Positions 23,310 to 31,939 of a DNA stretch of 53,004 bases are shown here, piece by piece. Position numbers and translations under genes: made by a program. Location: the IMG/VR virus record IMGVR_UViG_3300030333_000934, positions 1 through 53,004 of that record; one strand, given 5' to 3'. Origin of the DNA: a virus. Numbering within the stretch: position 1 is the stretch's first letter; each line of letters begins with the position of its first letter. The notes beneath the pieces were generated by a model. That model had not been told where the DNA came from. It did no database searches and worked only from the letters and a program-made list of their open reading frames with translations.

Positions 23310-24157
23310 ATGTTCTAGTTACAGGTGGCGCAGGATTTGTGGGATCTCATCTTTGCGAAAGACTAAGGCAAATAGGTTGTCAAGTTTGGAGTTTAGACAA
23401 TTATTTCTCTGGGTCATACGATAATCATGTTCAGGGTGTTACTTATCTAGCAGGAGAAACTAAAGATATATCTAAGATCTTTAAAGATATTCCTATAGAT
23501 ATTGTTTATCACTTAGGGGAATACGCAAGAGTTGAGCAATCTTTTGAAGATATAGGGATCTTATTTAAGCTGAATTGGGAGAGTATATATTCTGTATTAG
23601 ATTTTGTGAGATCTAAAGAATGTAAAATTGTTTATAGTGGATCTAGCACTCGCTTTGCTGACGAATATCCAGATGATCTTATGTCCCCTTATGCTTATGT
23701 GAAAAAAGCAAATGCTGATCTTGTTAAGACATATTGTGATTGGTTTGACTTAGATTTTGCTATTACATATTTTTACAATGTCTATGGTCCTAGAGAGATC
23801 TCAGAAGGAAAGTATGCTACAGTTATTGCGAAGTTTATTAAGCTAAAAAAAGAAGGTGCAAAGAGTTTACCAGTAACAGCACCCGGCACTCAAAAGAGAA
23901 ATTTTACAGATGTAAGGGATATTGTTAATGGCTTAGTAATTGTTGGGCAGAAAGGCAAAGGCGATAATTATGGAATAGGTGCAGATGAAAGCTATTCTAT
24001 TCTAGACTTATGTAAAATCCTTAAATTAAAACCAGAATTACAACAGGCCAAGCAAGGTAATCGTATGTCTGCCCCAGTAATGTCTGATCGCACTAAGGAT
24101 TTAGGGTGGGAACAAAAACATAAATTAAGCGATTATCTTAACTGGGAACTTTATTAA
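23306..24157 (+). CDS. NAD-dependent sugar epimerase/dehydratase
   Basis: This 283-aa extended SDR protein has the N-terminal Rossmann GGAGFVGSHLCERL, the DNYFSG region, the active-site YAYVKKANADL (Tyr-x-x-x-Lys) near residue 132 and TYFYNVYGPRE. It resembles UDP-glucose 4-epimerase or dTDP-/GDP-sugar dehydratases and so makes or interconverts a nucleotide sugar. It overlaps the glycosyltransferase gene by four bases, making a donor-synthesis plus transfer cassette. Confidence 0.85.
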   Translation: MNVLVTGGAGFVGSHLCERLRQIGCQVWSLDNYFSGSYDNHVQGVTYLAGETKDISKIFKDIPIDIVYHLGEYARVEQSFEDIGILFKLNWESIYSVLDFVRSKECKIVYSGSSTRFADEYPDDLMSPYAYVKKANADLVKTYCDWFDLDFAITYFYNVYGPREISEGKYATVIAKFIKLKKEGAKSLPVTAPGTQKRNFTDVRDIVNGLVIVGQKGKGDNYGIGADESYSILDLCKILKLKPELQQAKQGNRMSAPVMSDRTKDLGWEQKHKLSDYLNWELY

Positions 24158-24165
24158 TATGAAAT

Positions 24166-24390
24166 ATGAACAGAGCAAAGAAATCACAAAGGACTTTTTC
24201 CAGTTTAGTCCGAATGCCTTATCAAGATGCTATCGCAGTAGCATTACATACTCACGACTATCACTTAGAAATGGCTCATAAGGGAATTGACCCAGACTTT
24301 CATATCCGACAGGCTCGCAGATTAAAAGACTGGATCGTAGATCAGAAAGATTACATAGTCGCTATAGAAAAAGATCAATCAAAATTATAA
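24166..24390 (+). CDS. Small hypothetical protein, 74 aa
   Basis: Unrecognised basic helical protein (DAIAVALHTHDYHLEMAHKG and RQARRLKDWIVDQKDY). It is the last gene of this rightward operon and overlaps the 3' end of the convergent primase-helicase gene by 16 bases. Confidence 0.5.
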   Translation: MNRAKKSQRTFSSLVRMPYQDAIAVALHTHDYHLEMAHKGIDPDFHIRQARRLKDWIVDQKDYIVAIEKDQSKL

Positions 24391-26084
24391 TCGCCCCAAT
24401 TCTCGCTTTCTGCTTCTCCTTCGTATGCTTCAAAACTATGCTTATCTAAGTTATATCTGAACTTTGCTTCTCCTATTTTTCCATAAAGATCCTGTTCTCT
24501 TATCTTTCTAGTAATTACTCTCGTAGAGTTCTCGTCAAAATCTCTATGTACTGTAAGAACTGCGTCAGCTTGGTTGTGCCAATGTGCTGCACCACTTATA
24601 TCGTAAGCAGTAGGTGGTTGATAACCCCCATCTGTAGCTTTAGGCAACTTAGTAGGGTGTGCAACTACCCATGTAATAACTTCATAGATCCTAGAAAATC
24701 GTTTACACAGCGATATAAAATCTCGTATATGCTCATCTTCTCTTTGGTTATTACCCCTTATAGCAGAAACTTCGTTATATGGATCTATAACCAAGCCTTT
24801 AACTCCATACTTATAAACTGCTGATTTAGCAATATTAAGTATTAGTTCTACACTAGGAATAGCATCTCTAGTTTCTATAAAGTAAAAATGATTATGTATA
24901 AAATCTAAGCCACGATTAAGTTCAGCAGGTGTCATTCTTTCTGCAAAACCCTCGTCAAAAGATTTTTCTAAAAACATTTGTATCAATCGCCTAATATGCA
25001 TTGAGGTTGAATGTTCTGGAGAAAAGATTGCAAATTTTAGATCTTCTTTTAATGCTAAATTTATAAGGATCTGATCTAAAAATATTGATTTACCATGATT
25101 TGGAATACCTGTAATAACAGAGAAAGTTCCAGACATAACTTTATAAATATCATCTAAACCCTTTAAGCCGATCTCTATTGGTCTTTCATAGTTACCCTCA
25201 TATAGATCGTGTATGCTTTCGTGGTAGTCATTAACTGTGTAAAGGCCATCTATCGGATAAGGTGTTGCAGAGTTTACAACTTCTATCAGTTTTTGTGGTC
25301 CATGCTTAACTAATATATCGTTAGCATCTTTACAGTTATCTGGTGTTTGTACATACCAACATATATCTTTACCAAATCTATGTAGCAATTCTTTATGATG
25401 TGCTTTTCCTGCTTCGTCATTATCAGTAAATAAGATTACTTTCTTAGCTACTAAAGGACAATTTTCAAGTGCTTTATATCTAGCATCATCTTTATCTCCC
25501 TTAAACTCTTTAGGTGCGCCATTAGGCAGAGTAGTAGCATTAGTAAAACCGACCTCAGCTAGTGCTAAGACATCAATCTCGCCTTCGGTAAAGATTACAA
25601 TTTCATCTTTGCAAACTCTATCGTAGTTATAGATTATTGACTTAGCATTAGCAGACTGCCTAAATTGTTTATCTGCTGTTCTATATTTAATATTAGTGAG
25701 ATCTCCATTTGCGTCAAAGTATTGAAAGCCAAACCACTTGTTTTCTTCAAAAACTTTAAACTTCACATAAGTTTCCCTAGAAATACCACGATCTTTAAAA
25801 TATGTCTGTAACACACTTGTATTAGATTTCTTAACTTCTGGTGGATCTGGTCTTTTGTAAGTTGGCTTTGGTATAGGGCGATAAATCCCCCCAGTCCTTC
25901 TTCCACCAGTCCATTCACAATGGTGACATTTCCACACTACTCCCTCAGAACTTATCGTAACTGATAGAGGTCTATCCTTAGCATTGTGTGGAGGTTGGCA
26001 TTGTGGACACTTAGTTTTCTTAGTTCCTTCTGATGTATCAGAAAGTTTAATTGCATTTTCATTTAAGATTTCATATATATCCAT
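24375..26084 (-). CDS. Primase-helicase (T7 gp4-like)
   Basis: This 569-aa protein has an N-terminal zinc ribbon with C26/C29 (CPQC) and C53/C56 (CHHC). A TOPRIM domain follows, with TEGEIDVLALAE near residue 166 and FTDNDEAGK near 220. A RecA-type DnaB helicase domain has Walker A GIPNHGKS near 330 and LVIDPYNE as Walker B. It would unwind and prime DNA at the replication fork. It is the only clear replication enzyme; a DNA polymerase is absent, so host polymerase must be used. Confidence 0.92.
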   Translation of the reverse strand: MDIYEILNENAIKLSDTSEGTKKTKCPQCQPPHNAKDRPLSVTISSEGVVWKCHHCEWTGGRRTGGIYRPIPKPTYKRPDPPEVKKSNTSVLQTYFKDRGISRETYVKFKVFEENKWFGFQYFDANGDLTNIKYRTADKQFRQSANAKSIIYNYDRVCKDEIVIFTEGEIDVLALAEVGFTNATTLPNGAPKEFKGDKDDARYKALENCPLVAKKVILFTDNDEAGKAHHKELLHRFGKDICWYVQTPDNCKDANDILVKHGPQKLIEVVNSATPYPIDGLYTVNDYHESIHDLYEGNYERPIEIGLKGLDDIYKVMSGTFSVITGIPNHGKSIFLDQILINLALKEDLKFAIFSPEHSTSMHIRRLIQMFLEKSFDEGFAERMTPAELNRGLDFIHNHFYFIETRDAIPSVELILNIAKSAVYKYGVKGLVIDPYNEVSAIRGNNQREDEHIRDFISLCKRFSRIYEVITWVVAHPTKLPKATDGGYQPPTAYDISGAAHWHNQADAVLTVHRDFDENSTRVITRKIREQDLYGKIGEAKFRYNLDKHSFEAYEGEAESENWGDYNFD

Positions 26085-26088
26085 TTCA

Positions 26089-26733
26089 TTACCCCGCTAA
26101 ATTATTTTTGGATTTTAATTTTTCTTTAGGTCCGATTACATTACCTACTTCATCAAGTTCAAAGTAATCCAACCACCTCTCTTGATTAAGCCAAGTAGTT
26201 GGGTGCGGTATAAATCTTTCCTCTGTTCCTATATTATCTCGTGCAAAAAGATTTGTACTATAAAGGATCTTTGAATAATGTTTTTCATCAAATTTATGGA
26301 AAGACTTAGACGCAGTCTTTCTGCCAATCCTTCTTGGATATATTTTCCAAAACTCTATAAAACTATCACTATCAGTATTAGTTTTAGTTTTATCTTTAGT
26401 ATTAGAGGTATCTGAGGACACTAGGCTCTGATCGTTTGAGATACTAGGATCATCAGAGATACCACCTAAGGTCAGATGATATTTATTAGAGGTATATCCC
26501 CCATGTTCTGCAATCCTATGCTCTATTCTCAAATAGCCAAGTTCTTCAAACTCTTTGATAGCTAACCGAACACCCTTAGTTGTTTTCAGGCCAATTATCT
26601 TTGCGATATGTGAATAAGAAGGGTAACAAGTTCCTTCCTCATCTGCATAGTTACTTAAAATGACTAAGATGAATTTCTTAGTCGGTGTCAAGCCATTAAT
26701 TTTCAATGCTTGATTTAGACATTCAATACTCAT
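26089..26733 (-). CDS. Replication-initiator-like HTH protein
   Basis: This 214-aa protein has an N-terminal HTH_36-type winged helix (residues 1-90: TPTKKFILVILSNYADEEGT, PSYSHIAKIIGLKTTKGVRLAIKEFEELGYL). A Ser/Thr/Asp-rich linker and a C-terminal domain with FWKIYPRRIGRKTA and HPTTWLNQERW follow. The C-terminal motif is typical of phage replication proteins that load helicase (lambda O/DnaT-like). It lies directly upstream of the primase-helicase gene, separated by four bases. Confidence 0.8.
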   Translation of the reverse strand: MSIECLNQALKINGLTPTKKFILVILSNYADEEGTCYPSYSHIAKIIGLKTTKGVRLAIKEFEELGYLRIEHRIAEHGGYTSNKYHLTLGGISDDPSISNDQSLVSSDTSNTKDKTKTNTDSDSFIEFWKIYPRRIGRKTASKSFHKFDEKHYSKILYSTNLFARDNIGTEERFIPHPTTWLNQERWLDYFELDEVGNVIGPKEKLKSKNNLAG

Positions 26734-26776
26734 AATTATTTCCTCGCTTATTTTGTGTCAAAGAAACAACTATAAC

Positions 26777-26790
26777 TTGGGACTTCCCAA
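26777..26790. other. Short palindrome in intergenic region
   Basis: TTGGGA-CT-TCCCAA lies between the replication gene start and the dehydrogenase stop. There is no T-tract in either direction, so it may be an operator or mRNA end rather than a terminator. Confidence 0.3.
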
Positions 26791-26799
26791 TTTGGAATA

Positions 26800-27684
26800 T
26801 TAGAATTTAATTTTGTTTATCTTTTCTCTCTCAGAAAGTTCATATTTAGATCTAGTTTCATTATTCATTTCTATAACTTTATCTAATAAATTTAAAGATC
26901 CCTCAGCATAATTAGATATAGCCAAAATATCTTTCGGTAAACAAGCACCCCCAAACCCAAACTTACCATCTGGACCTGGCACTTGTGTTTGTCCTTCTCC
27001 TATTCTTTCATCTGATTCTAATGCTTTCCTAATAACCTCAAAATCCATATACTTTTTATCAGCTAACTTAAACAACTCATTAAAGAAAGTTATTTTTGTG
27101 GCAAGATACGCATTAGAAAAATACTTAATCATAGATGCTTCATAAACTGTTGTTCTTTGGTATCTAAAATGAATAAATTTACCCCTCTCTGTATGTTTAA
27201 AATATTTAATCGTCTTTTCTAAATGGTCTATTACAAAATTAACTGCGTTAGGATAGCCACCTAATACTTGTAATGGCCTACATAGTAAATCTTCCCAAGC
27301 ATTATTCTCTCGTAAGAACTCTGGGTAATATACAAATCTGTATTTGAGATCTTCATCTTTAGATCTATCAAGCAAATCAAAAATTTTATCTGGAGTAATC
27401 GTAGATTTAAGCACTATTACACCCTTGTAAATCGGCTCTAAGCGATTAATTACATCTTCTACTATAGATATATCAACATCTCCATTTGATAGCATAGGAG
27501 TAGGCACACAAATATAAACAATCTCTGGCCCAAACTTTAGTAATCCTTTGTAATTATTTTCTGGGTTTGTTTTGGGATCTATTACATATATAGGAGATTT
27601 CTTTCTACCGATCTTAGCTTTAGTATTAAAAAACTTGAAATATGTATCTCCAACAAATCCTCTACCTATAATTCCGATCTTCAT
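26800..27684 (-). CDS. UDP-glucose/GDP-mannose dehydrogenase-like, short form
   Basis: This 294-aa protein has the N-terminal NAD-binding GIIGRGFVGDTYFKFF, VYICVPTPM near residue 58, a YYPEFLREN substrate motif near 129, and GFGGACLPKD near 253 with the catalytic Cys. Cellular UDP-sugar dehydrogenases are 390-450 aa; this one stops just after the Cys motif and the following helix and lacks the C-terminal UDP-binding domain. It may oxidise a nucleotide sugar to a uronic acid, or act on another substrate. Confidence 0.8.
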   Translation of the reverse strand: MKIGIIGRGFVGDTYFKFFNTKAKIGRKKSPIYVIDPKTNPENNYKGLLKFGPEIVYICVPTPMLSNGDVDISIVEDVINRLEPIYKGVIVLKSTITPDKIFDLLDRSKDEDLKYRFVYYPEFLRENNAWEDLLCRPLQVLGGYPNAVNFVIDHLEKTIKYFKHTERGKFIHFRYQRTTVYEASMIKYFSNAYLATKITFFNELFKLADKKYMDFEVIRKALESDERIGEGQTQVPGPDGKFGFGGACLPKDILAISNYAEGSLNLLDKVIEMNNETRSKYELSEREKINKIKF

Positions 27685-27872
27685 TTAATAATCCTTTTAA
27701 TTTTCCATTGATCTTTTTTAACTATCCTCTGACAACGCAATTTACCACAAACTAATGCAGTCCAATCAAAGTGATACACCCTAGTTTCTCCCTCACAGTA
27801 AGGACATTGAATTTGAGATCCCTTTTTTTTAGCTCTAGAATTTTTATCTACAGCAACCCATTGTTCTTTCAT
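27681..27872 (-). CDS. Small zinc-ribbon protein, 63 aa
   Basis: CPYC (about residues 23-26) and CGKLRC (about 42-47) form a probable zinc ribbon in a basic protein. It overlaps the dehydrogenase start by four bases. Possibly a nucleic-acid-binding regulator. Confidence 0.55.
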   Translation of the reverse strand: MKEQWVAVDKNSRAKKKGSQIQCPYCEGETRVYHFDWTALVCGKLRCQRIVKKDQWKIKRIIK

Positions 27873-27874
27873 AT

Positions 27875-28036
27875 TTAATCTTCTTCTTCTGAATTACGAT
27901 CTTTGTATCTGCGTCTTTTCATTTCATCAACCATTATTGATGATTCCCATGCAAACCAACCCATGAATATTGTAATAATTAAAGATACAACGCAATTTAA
28001 TATCTCCATATCTAATGGTAACTCTTTTAATCCCAT
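27875..28036 (-). CDS. Small single-TM protein, 53 aa
   Basis: MGLKELPLDMEILN is followed by a membrane segment CVVSLIITIFMGWFAW (about residues 15-30) and a highly charged cytoplasmic tail (VDEMKRRRYKDR). The stop is two bases from the next start. It is the first gene of the leftward replication operon. There is no clear ribosome binding site, so the call is tentative. Confidence 0.5.
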   Translation of the reverse strand: MGLKELPLDMEILNCVVSLIITIFMGWFAWESSIMVDEMKRRRYKDRNSEEED

Positions 28037-28070
28037 AATGGAATAAATATTTAGATTATTAACAGATCCT

Positions 28071-28099
28071 TTGTATTCTGGTGCAATTTGGAATATTAT
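28071..28099 (+). promoter_or_regulatory. Putative promoter for the packaging/structural operon
   Basis: TTGTAT (28071-28076), a 17-base spacer and TATTAT (28094-28099; five of six in the -10 consensus) lie 22 bases before the small terminase start. On the other strand TTGCAC-17-GTTAAT could serve the leftward replication operon, which would make this intergenic region a second divergent control point. Confidence 0.45.
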
Positions 28100-28120
28100 T
28101 GTGAGAATTATTGAGAATTT

Positions 28121-28684
28121 ATGGCTAAGAAAACGACTAACAGAAAAATAACCCCAACTTTAAAAACTAAAATGCGTAATGAATTTGTGCAAGGAGTAGT
28201 TAAAGATGAGGTTAGAACATATCCGACACTAGATCAGATTAAAAGTCAGTATAAGGTGGCTCAATCTACTCTATATAGAATAGCCAGAGAAGATAGTTGG
28301 AAGATCCAAAGAGAGCAATTTCAAACAGAGTTAGCAGAAAAGCTAGATGCCCAAAGAACTAAAGATCTAGTTAGTAGGGCAAAAAGATTTGATGATCAAA
28401 GTATAAGCCTTGCTACTGCTTTGTATTCTACTGTGGGTCAAGTTATAACAAAAAACAATGCTGATATACAAAGTGGAAAAGAAGGTCTAAAACCTTCACA
28501 GCTTAACGCACTAGCTAATACAGTAGTTACAGCACAACGATTAGCTAAGTTAGCATTAGGAGAAGCAACAGATAATATAAATGCAACAGTCAATGAAAAC
28601 ACCGACAGCTTCAGACGAGCTATGGAATTGCTTGACCAAGTTGAAGACTACCGCAGAAGCGAAAGCGATACAACTACGCACTGA
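28121..28684 (+). CDS. terS: Terminase small subunit
   Basis: This 187-aa protein has a basic N-terminus and an HTH segment (TLDQIKSQYKVAQSTLYRIAREDSWKIQREQF, about residues 36-67), followed by helical oligomerisation and acidic C-terminal parts. The HTH, size and position overlapping the large subunit gene identify the DNA-recognition subunit of the packaging motor. The end of the gene overlaps terL by about 100 bases in another frame. Confidence 0.75.
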   Translation: MAKKTTNRKITPTLKTKMRNEFVQGVVKDEVRTYPTLDQIKSQYKVAQSTLYRIAREDSWKIQREQFQTELAEKLDAQRTKDLVSRAKRFDDQSISLATALYSTVGQVITKNNADIQSGKEGLKPSQLNALANTVVTAQRLAKLALGEATDNINATVNENTDSFRRAMELLDQVEDYRRSESDTTTH

Positions 28685-29897
28685 TTGGCTATCTACAGCG
28701 AGGGATAAGCAACTACCACCGAAAGATAGTGATTACTATGTATGGTTAATTCTTGCAGGTAGAGGTTGGGGCAAGACTAGAACAGGTGCGCAGGATATTG
28801 CTCTCTATGCACTAAGAAACCCAAACACTATATCAGCAGTAGTAGCACCGACACATGGAGATCTCAGAAGAGTTTGTTTTGGTGGTCCTTCTGGTCTGAA
28901 CTCTATAATCCCCAAAGAGTGTATGAGTAGCGAAAGAGATCAGAAGGGCTACTCTGTATCTACTAGCGAGATCCGATTATTTAATGGATCTAAAATAGTA
29001 GGTTATGCAGCTATAGAGCCAGAAAGACTTAGAGGGCCACAATTCCATAGAGCATGGTGCGACGAACTTGCAGCTTGGAGATACCCAGAAGCATTTGATC
29101 AGCTTATGTTTGGTCTAAGACTTGGAGATGATCCGAAGTGTGTAATTACTACAACACCTAAGCCAACCAAAATAATTAGAGATCTAGTAGAAAGAGAAGA
29201 TGTAAAAGTAGTCAGTGGTAACACATTTGAAAACCAAGAGAACTTAGCAGAAAGCGCATTAGCTATGCTTAAAGATAAATATGAAGGAACTACACTTGGA
29301 AGGCAAGAATTATATGCGGAAATAATAGAAGCTATAGAAGGTGCATTATGGTCACCAAAGCTAATAGAAGAAGCTAGATTGTCAAAAGATACAGAAAGAG
29401 ATCTCACTCAAATTATTGTTGCGATTGATCCTGCGGTAACAGCTAATGACAATAGTGATGAGACAGGGATCTTGGTGGTTGGAAAAGATCACAAAAACGA
29501 GTATTATGTATTAGAAGATCTGAGTGGTAAGTACACACCAGATAAGTGGGCCAAGCAATCTATAAATGCTTTTTATGATTGGGGAGCAGATAGAATAGTT
29601 GCAGAGGTCAACAATGGTGGAGACTTGGTAGAACGACTTATACGCAATATAGATCCTAATGTGTCTTACAGATCAGTTAGAGCCACAAGAGGAAAGATAG
29701 TACGAGCCGAGCCAATCTCTGCATTATATGAACAGAGGAGAGTTCATCATTTAGGATTTTTTGAAGAACTTGAATCGCAGATGTGCTCCTACACAGGAGA
29801 GGTGGGTCAAGGCTCACCAGATAGGCTAGATGCTTTAGTATGGGGTTTAACTGAACTGAGTAAATCTAGAGGAACTGTAAATTGGAGAATTAGCTAA
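28581..29897 (+). CDS. terL: Terminase large subunit
   Basis: This 438-aa packaging ATPase/nuclease has Walker A AGRGWGKT (residues 59-66), Walker B followed by Glu in AWCDELA (about 155), and an RNase H-like nuclease domain beginning IIVAIDPAVTANDNSDETG (about 277) with further Asp in SPDRLDALVWG. The form is like gene-transfer-agent and HK97-type TerL. The start is uncertain (28581, 28593 or a later TTG), as no clear ribosome binding site is seen inside terS. Confidence 0.93.
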   Translation: MQQSMKTPTASDELWNCLTKLKTTAEAKAIQLRTDWLSTARDKQLPPKDSDYYVWLILAGRGWGKTRTGAQDIALYALRNPNTISAVVAPTHGDLRRVCFGGPSGLNSIIPKECMSSERDQKGYSVSTSEIRLFNGSKIVGYAAIEPERLRGPQFHRAWCDELAAWRYPEAFDQLMFGLRLGDDPKCVITTTPKPTKIIRDLVEREDVKVVSGNTFENQENLAESALAMLKDKYEGTTLGRQELYAEIIEAIEGALWSPKLIEEARLSKDTERDLTQIIVAIDPAVTANDNSDETGILVVGKDHKNEYYVLEDLSGKYTPDKWAKQSINAFYDWGADRIVAEVNNGGDLVERLIRNIDPNVSYRSVRATRGKIVRAEPISALYEQRRVHHLGFFEELESQMCSYTGEVGQGSPDRLDALVWGLTELSKSRGTVNWRIS

Positions 29898-31939
29898 TGG
29901 CAATATTAGATAACATTAGGAACTTCTTTACTGGACAAGATGAGCCAGAAAAGAAGATGGAAGGACGAGTAGCACAATATTTCGGTGTTGGACCAACACA
30001 TAAAAATTACAAGTATGAAGATCTAGCTAAAGAAGGCTATCTAAAAAATGCAATAGTCTTTCGTTGTGTTAATGAGATCTCTAGTGGGGCAAGTGCTGTT
30101 AAATACCAACTCTTTAATGGAGATGAGGAATTAGAATACCACCCCTTAATTAATCTTTTAGATAGGCCAAACCCTTTACAAAGTAACTTTGAATTTATGA
30201 AGGCTCTATCTAGTTATCTTTTATTATCTGGTAATACATACATATTAAAAACAGGTGCAGAAAATCAAGCACCTAAAGAACTTCATCTACTGCGCCCAGA
30301 TAGAATGAAAATTAAAGGATCTGGAAAAGCAATACCAGAGAGATACGACTATATTATAGATGGAAAAGTAAAAGCATCTTATCCAGTAAACCCAGTTAAT
30401 GGTAATTCAGAAGTTAAACATATCAAGCTATATAACCCAATGGACGACTTATATGGTTGCTCTCCTTTGTCAGCTGCAGCAGTAGAAGTAGATCAACATA
30501 ATCTTTCCTCGCAACATAATATTTCTCTGTTAAATAATGGAGCAAGGCCAAGTGGAGCAATCGTATTTAAGGCAACTGACGATAGTGGATTTGCAGTAAA
30601 TCTAACAGATAGCCAAAGACAACAACTTATTACAGATCTTAATAAAAGATTTACAGGAGTAGCAAATGCTTCTCGCCCTATGTTATTAGAAGGAGATTTT
30701 GATTGGAAAGAGATGGGACTATCTCCAAAAGATATGGACTTTATGAATTTAAAACACATGGCTACTACAGATATAGCACTTTGTTTCGGTGTGCCTTCTC
30801 AGTTAGTAGGAGTTCCAGATAGTCAAACCTATGCTAATGTTGCAGAAGCTAGACTTGCACTATACGAAGAAACAATAATCCCACATATTAAACAAATAGA
30901 AAGTGATCTAAACGAGTGGCTAGTGCCTATGTTTGATGAAAGATTACGACTTAAATTTGATATTGATGGTATTCCTGCACTAGCAGAAAGAAAAAGAAAG
31001 ATCTATGAAAATATAACAAGTGCAGTTAGAGAAGGGATTATGACTAGAAATGAAGCTAGATCCCAAATCGGCTTAGAAGCAGTAGAAGGTGGAGATGATA
31101 TATTCATAAGTGCAACACTTTTCCCACTCGGTGACAGCGATGTTCCACAGCCTAAAAACCCTATTTCAGAAAGTGAAGTAGAGGGATATGAAGAAGAAGC
31201 TATGGAAGATGATAAGGTTGAAGATCTATTGCAAGACTATTTTAAGATGGATAAGGCTCTATCAGATATAGACTTTACCCCAACAGATGGAATGAAAGCC
31301 GAAGCACAAAGAGGTTTAGACTGGCGAAAAGAATATGGAAGAGGTGGAACATCTGTCGGTATGGCTAGAGCCAATCAGTTAATTAGAAAAGAAAGTCTAT
31401 CGCCAAATACAGTGAAAAGAATGTATAGCTTTTTCTCTAGGCACGAAGTAGATAAACAAGCAGAAGGATTTAAACCAGGCGAGAAAGGATTTCCAAGTAA
31501 TGGAAGAATAGCTTGGGCACTTTGGGGTGGCGATGCAGGATTTAGTTGGGCCAAGAAGAAATGGAATCAAATACAAAACGAAAGTAAAGATTTAGAAATA
31601 TATGACGATATACATATAGAAGCCGAAGAAGATATTAAGGCTCTATCTGGTGCAGTTAAAGAAGGACTACAAAAGAAGGTAGATGATCATAATGAGAAAT
31701 ATGGAGATAACAAAACTAAAAGAGCAACACTTAGAATGTTAGAAGCAGTATTTCGTAGAGGAGTTGGTGCATACAGGACCAATCCTAGTTCAGTTCGCCC
31801 CTCAGTAAGATCTCCAGATCAGTGGGCATATGCTAGAGTTAATTCATTTCTATTTGCATTAGGCAAGGGCAAATTTAGAGGTGGAAAGCACGATACTGAT
31901 TTATTTCCGAAGGGACACCCCTTGTCTAGCAAAGATTAA
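29897..31939 (+). CDS. HK97-type portal protein with C-terminal domain fusion
   Basis: This 680-aa protein is far longer than HK97 portals (about 400-450 aa). Residues 1-420 are a normal portal, including RCVNEISSGASA, LLDRPNPLQSNFEFM and CFGVPSQLVGVP. After an acidic linker come two extra modules. Residues about 465-560 contain GLDWRKEYGRGGTSVGMARA and RHEVDKQAEGFKPGEKG, ending in NGRIAWALWGG. Residues about 590-675 contain RGVGAYRTNPSSVRP and QWAYARVNSFLFALGKGKF. Such modules occur elsewhere in marine-phage head proteins; their fusion to the portal is unusual. Confidence 0.88.
   Translation: MAILDNIRNFFTGQDEPEKKMEGRVAQYFGVGPTHKNYKYEDLAKEGYLKNAIVFRCVNEISSGASAVKYQLFNGDEELEYHPLINLLDRPNPLQSNFEFMKALSSYLLLSGNTYILKTGAENQAPKELHLLRPDRMKIKGSGKAIPERYDYIIDGKVKASYPVNPVNGNSEVKHIKLYNPMDDLYGCSPLSAAAVEVDQHNLSSQHNISLLNNGARPSGAIVFKATDDSGFAVNLTDSQRQQLITDLNKRFTGVANASRPMLLEGDFDWKEMGLSPKDMDFMNLKHMATTDIALCFGVPSQLVGVPDSQTYANVAEARLALYEETIIPHIKQIESDLNEWLVPMFDERLRLKFDIDGIPALAERKRKIYENITSAVREGIMTRNEARSQIGLEAVEGGDDIFISATLFPLGDSDVPQPKNPISESEVEGYEEEAMEDDKVEDLLQDYFKMDKALSDIDFTPTDGMKAEAQRGLDWRKEYGRGGTSVGMARANQLIRKESLSPNTVKRMYSFFSRHEVDKQAEGFKPGEKGFPSNGRIAWALWGGDAGFSWAKKKWNQIQNESKDLEIYDDIHIEAEEDIKALSGAVKEGLQKKVDDHNEKYGDNKTKRATLRMLEAVFRRGVGAYRTNPSSVRPSVRSPDQWAYARVNSFLFALGKGKFRGGKHDTDLFPKGHPLSSKD

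Noticed and set aside
26777-26790. Palindrome TTGGGACTTCCCAA as a terminator
   Set aside because: The stem is only six pairs and no T-tract follows on either strand, so it is kept only as an unexplained short palindrome.
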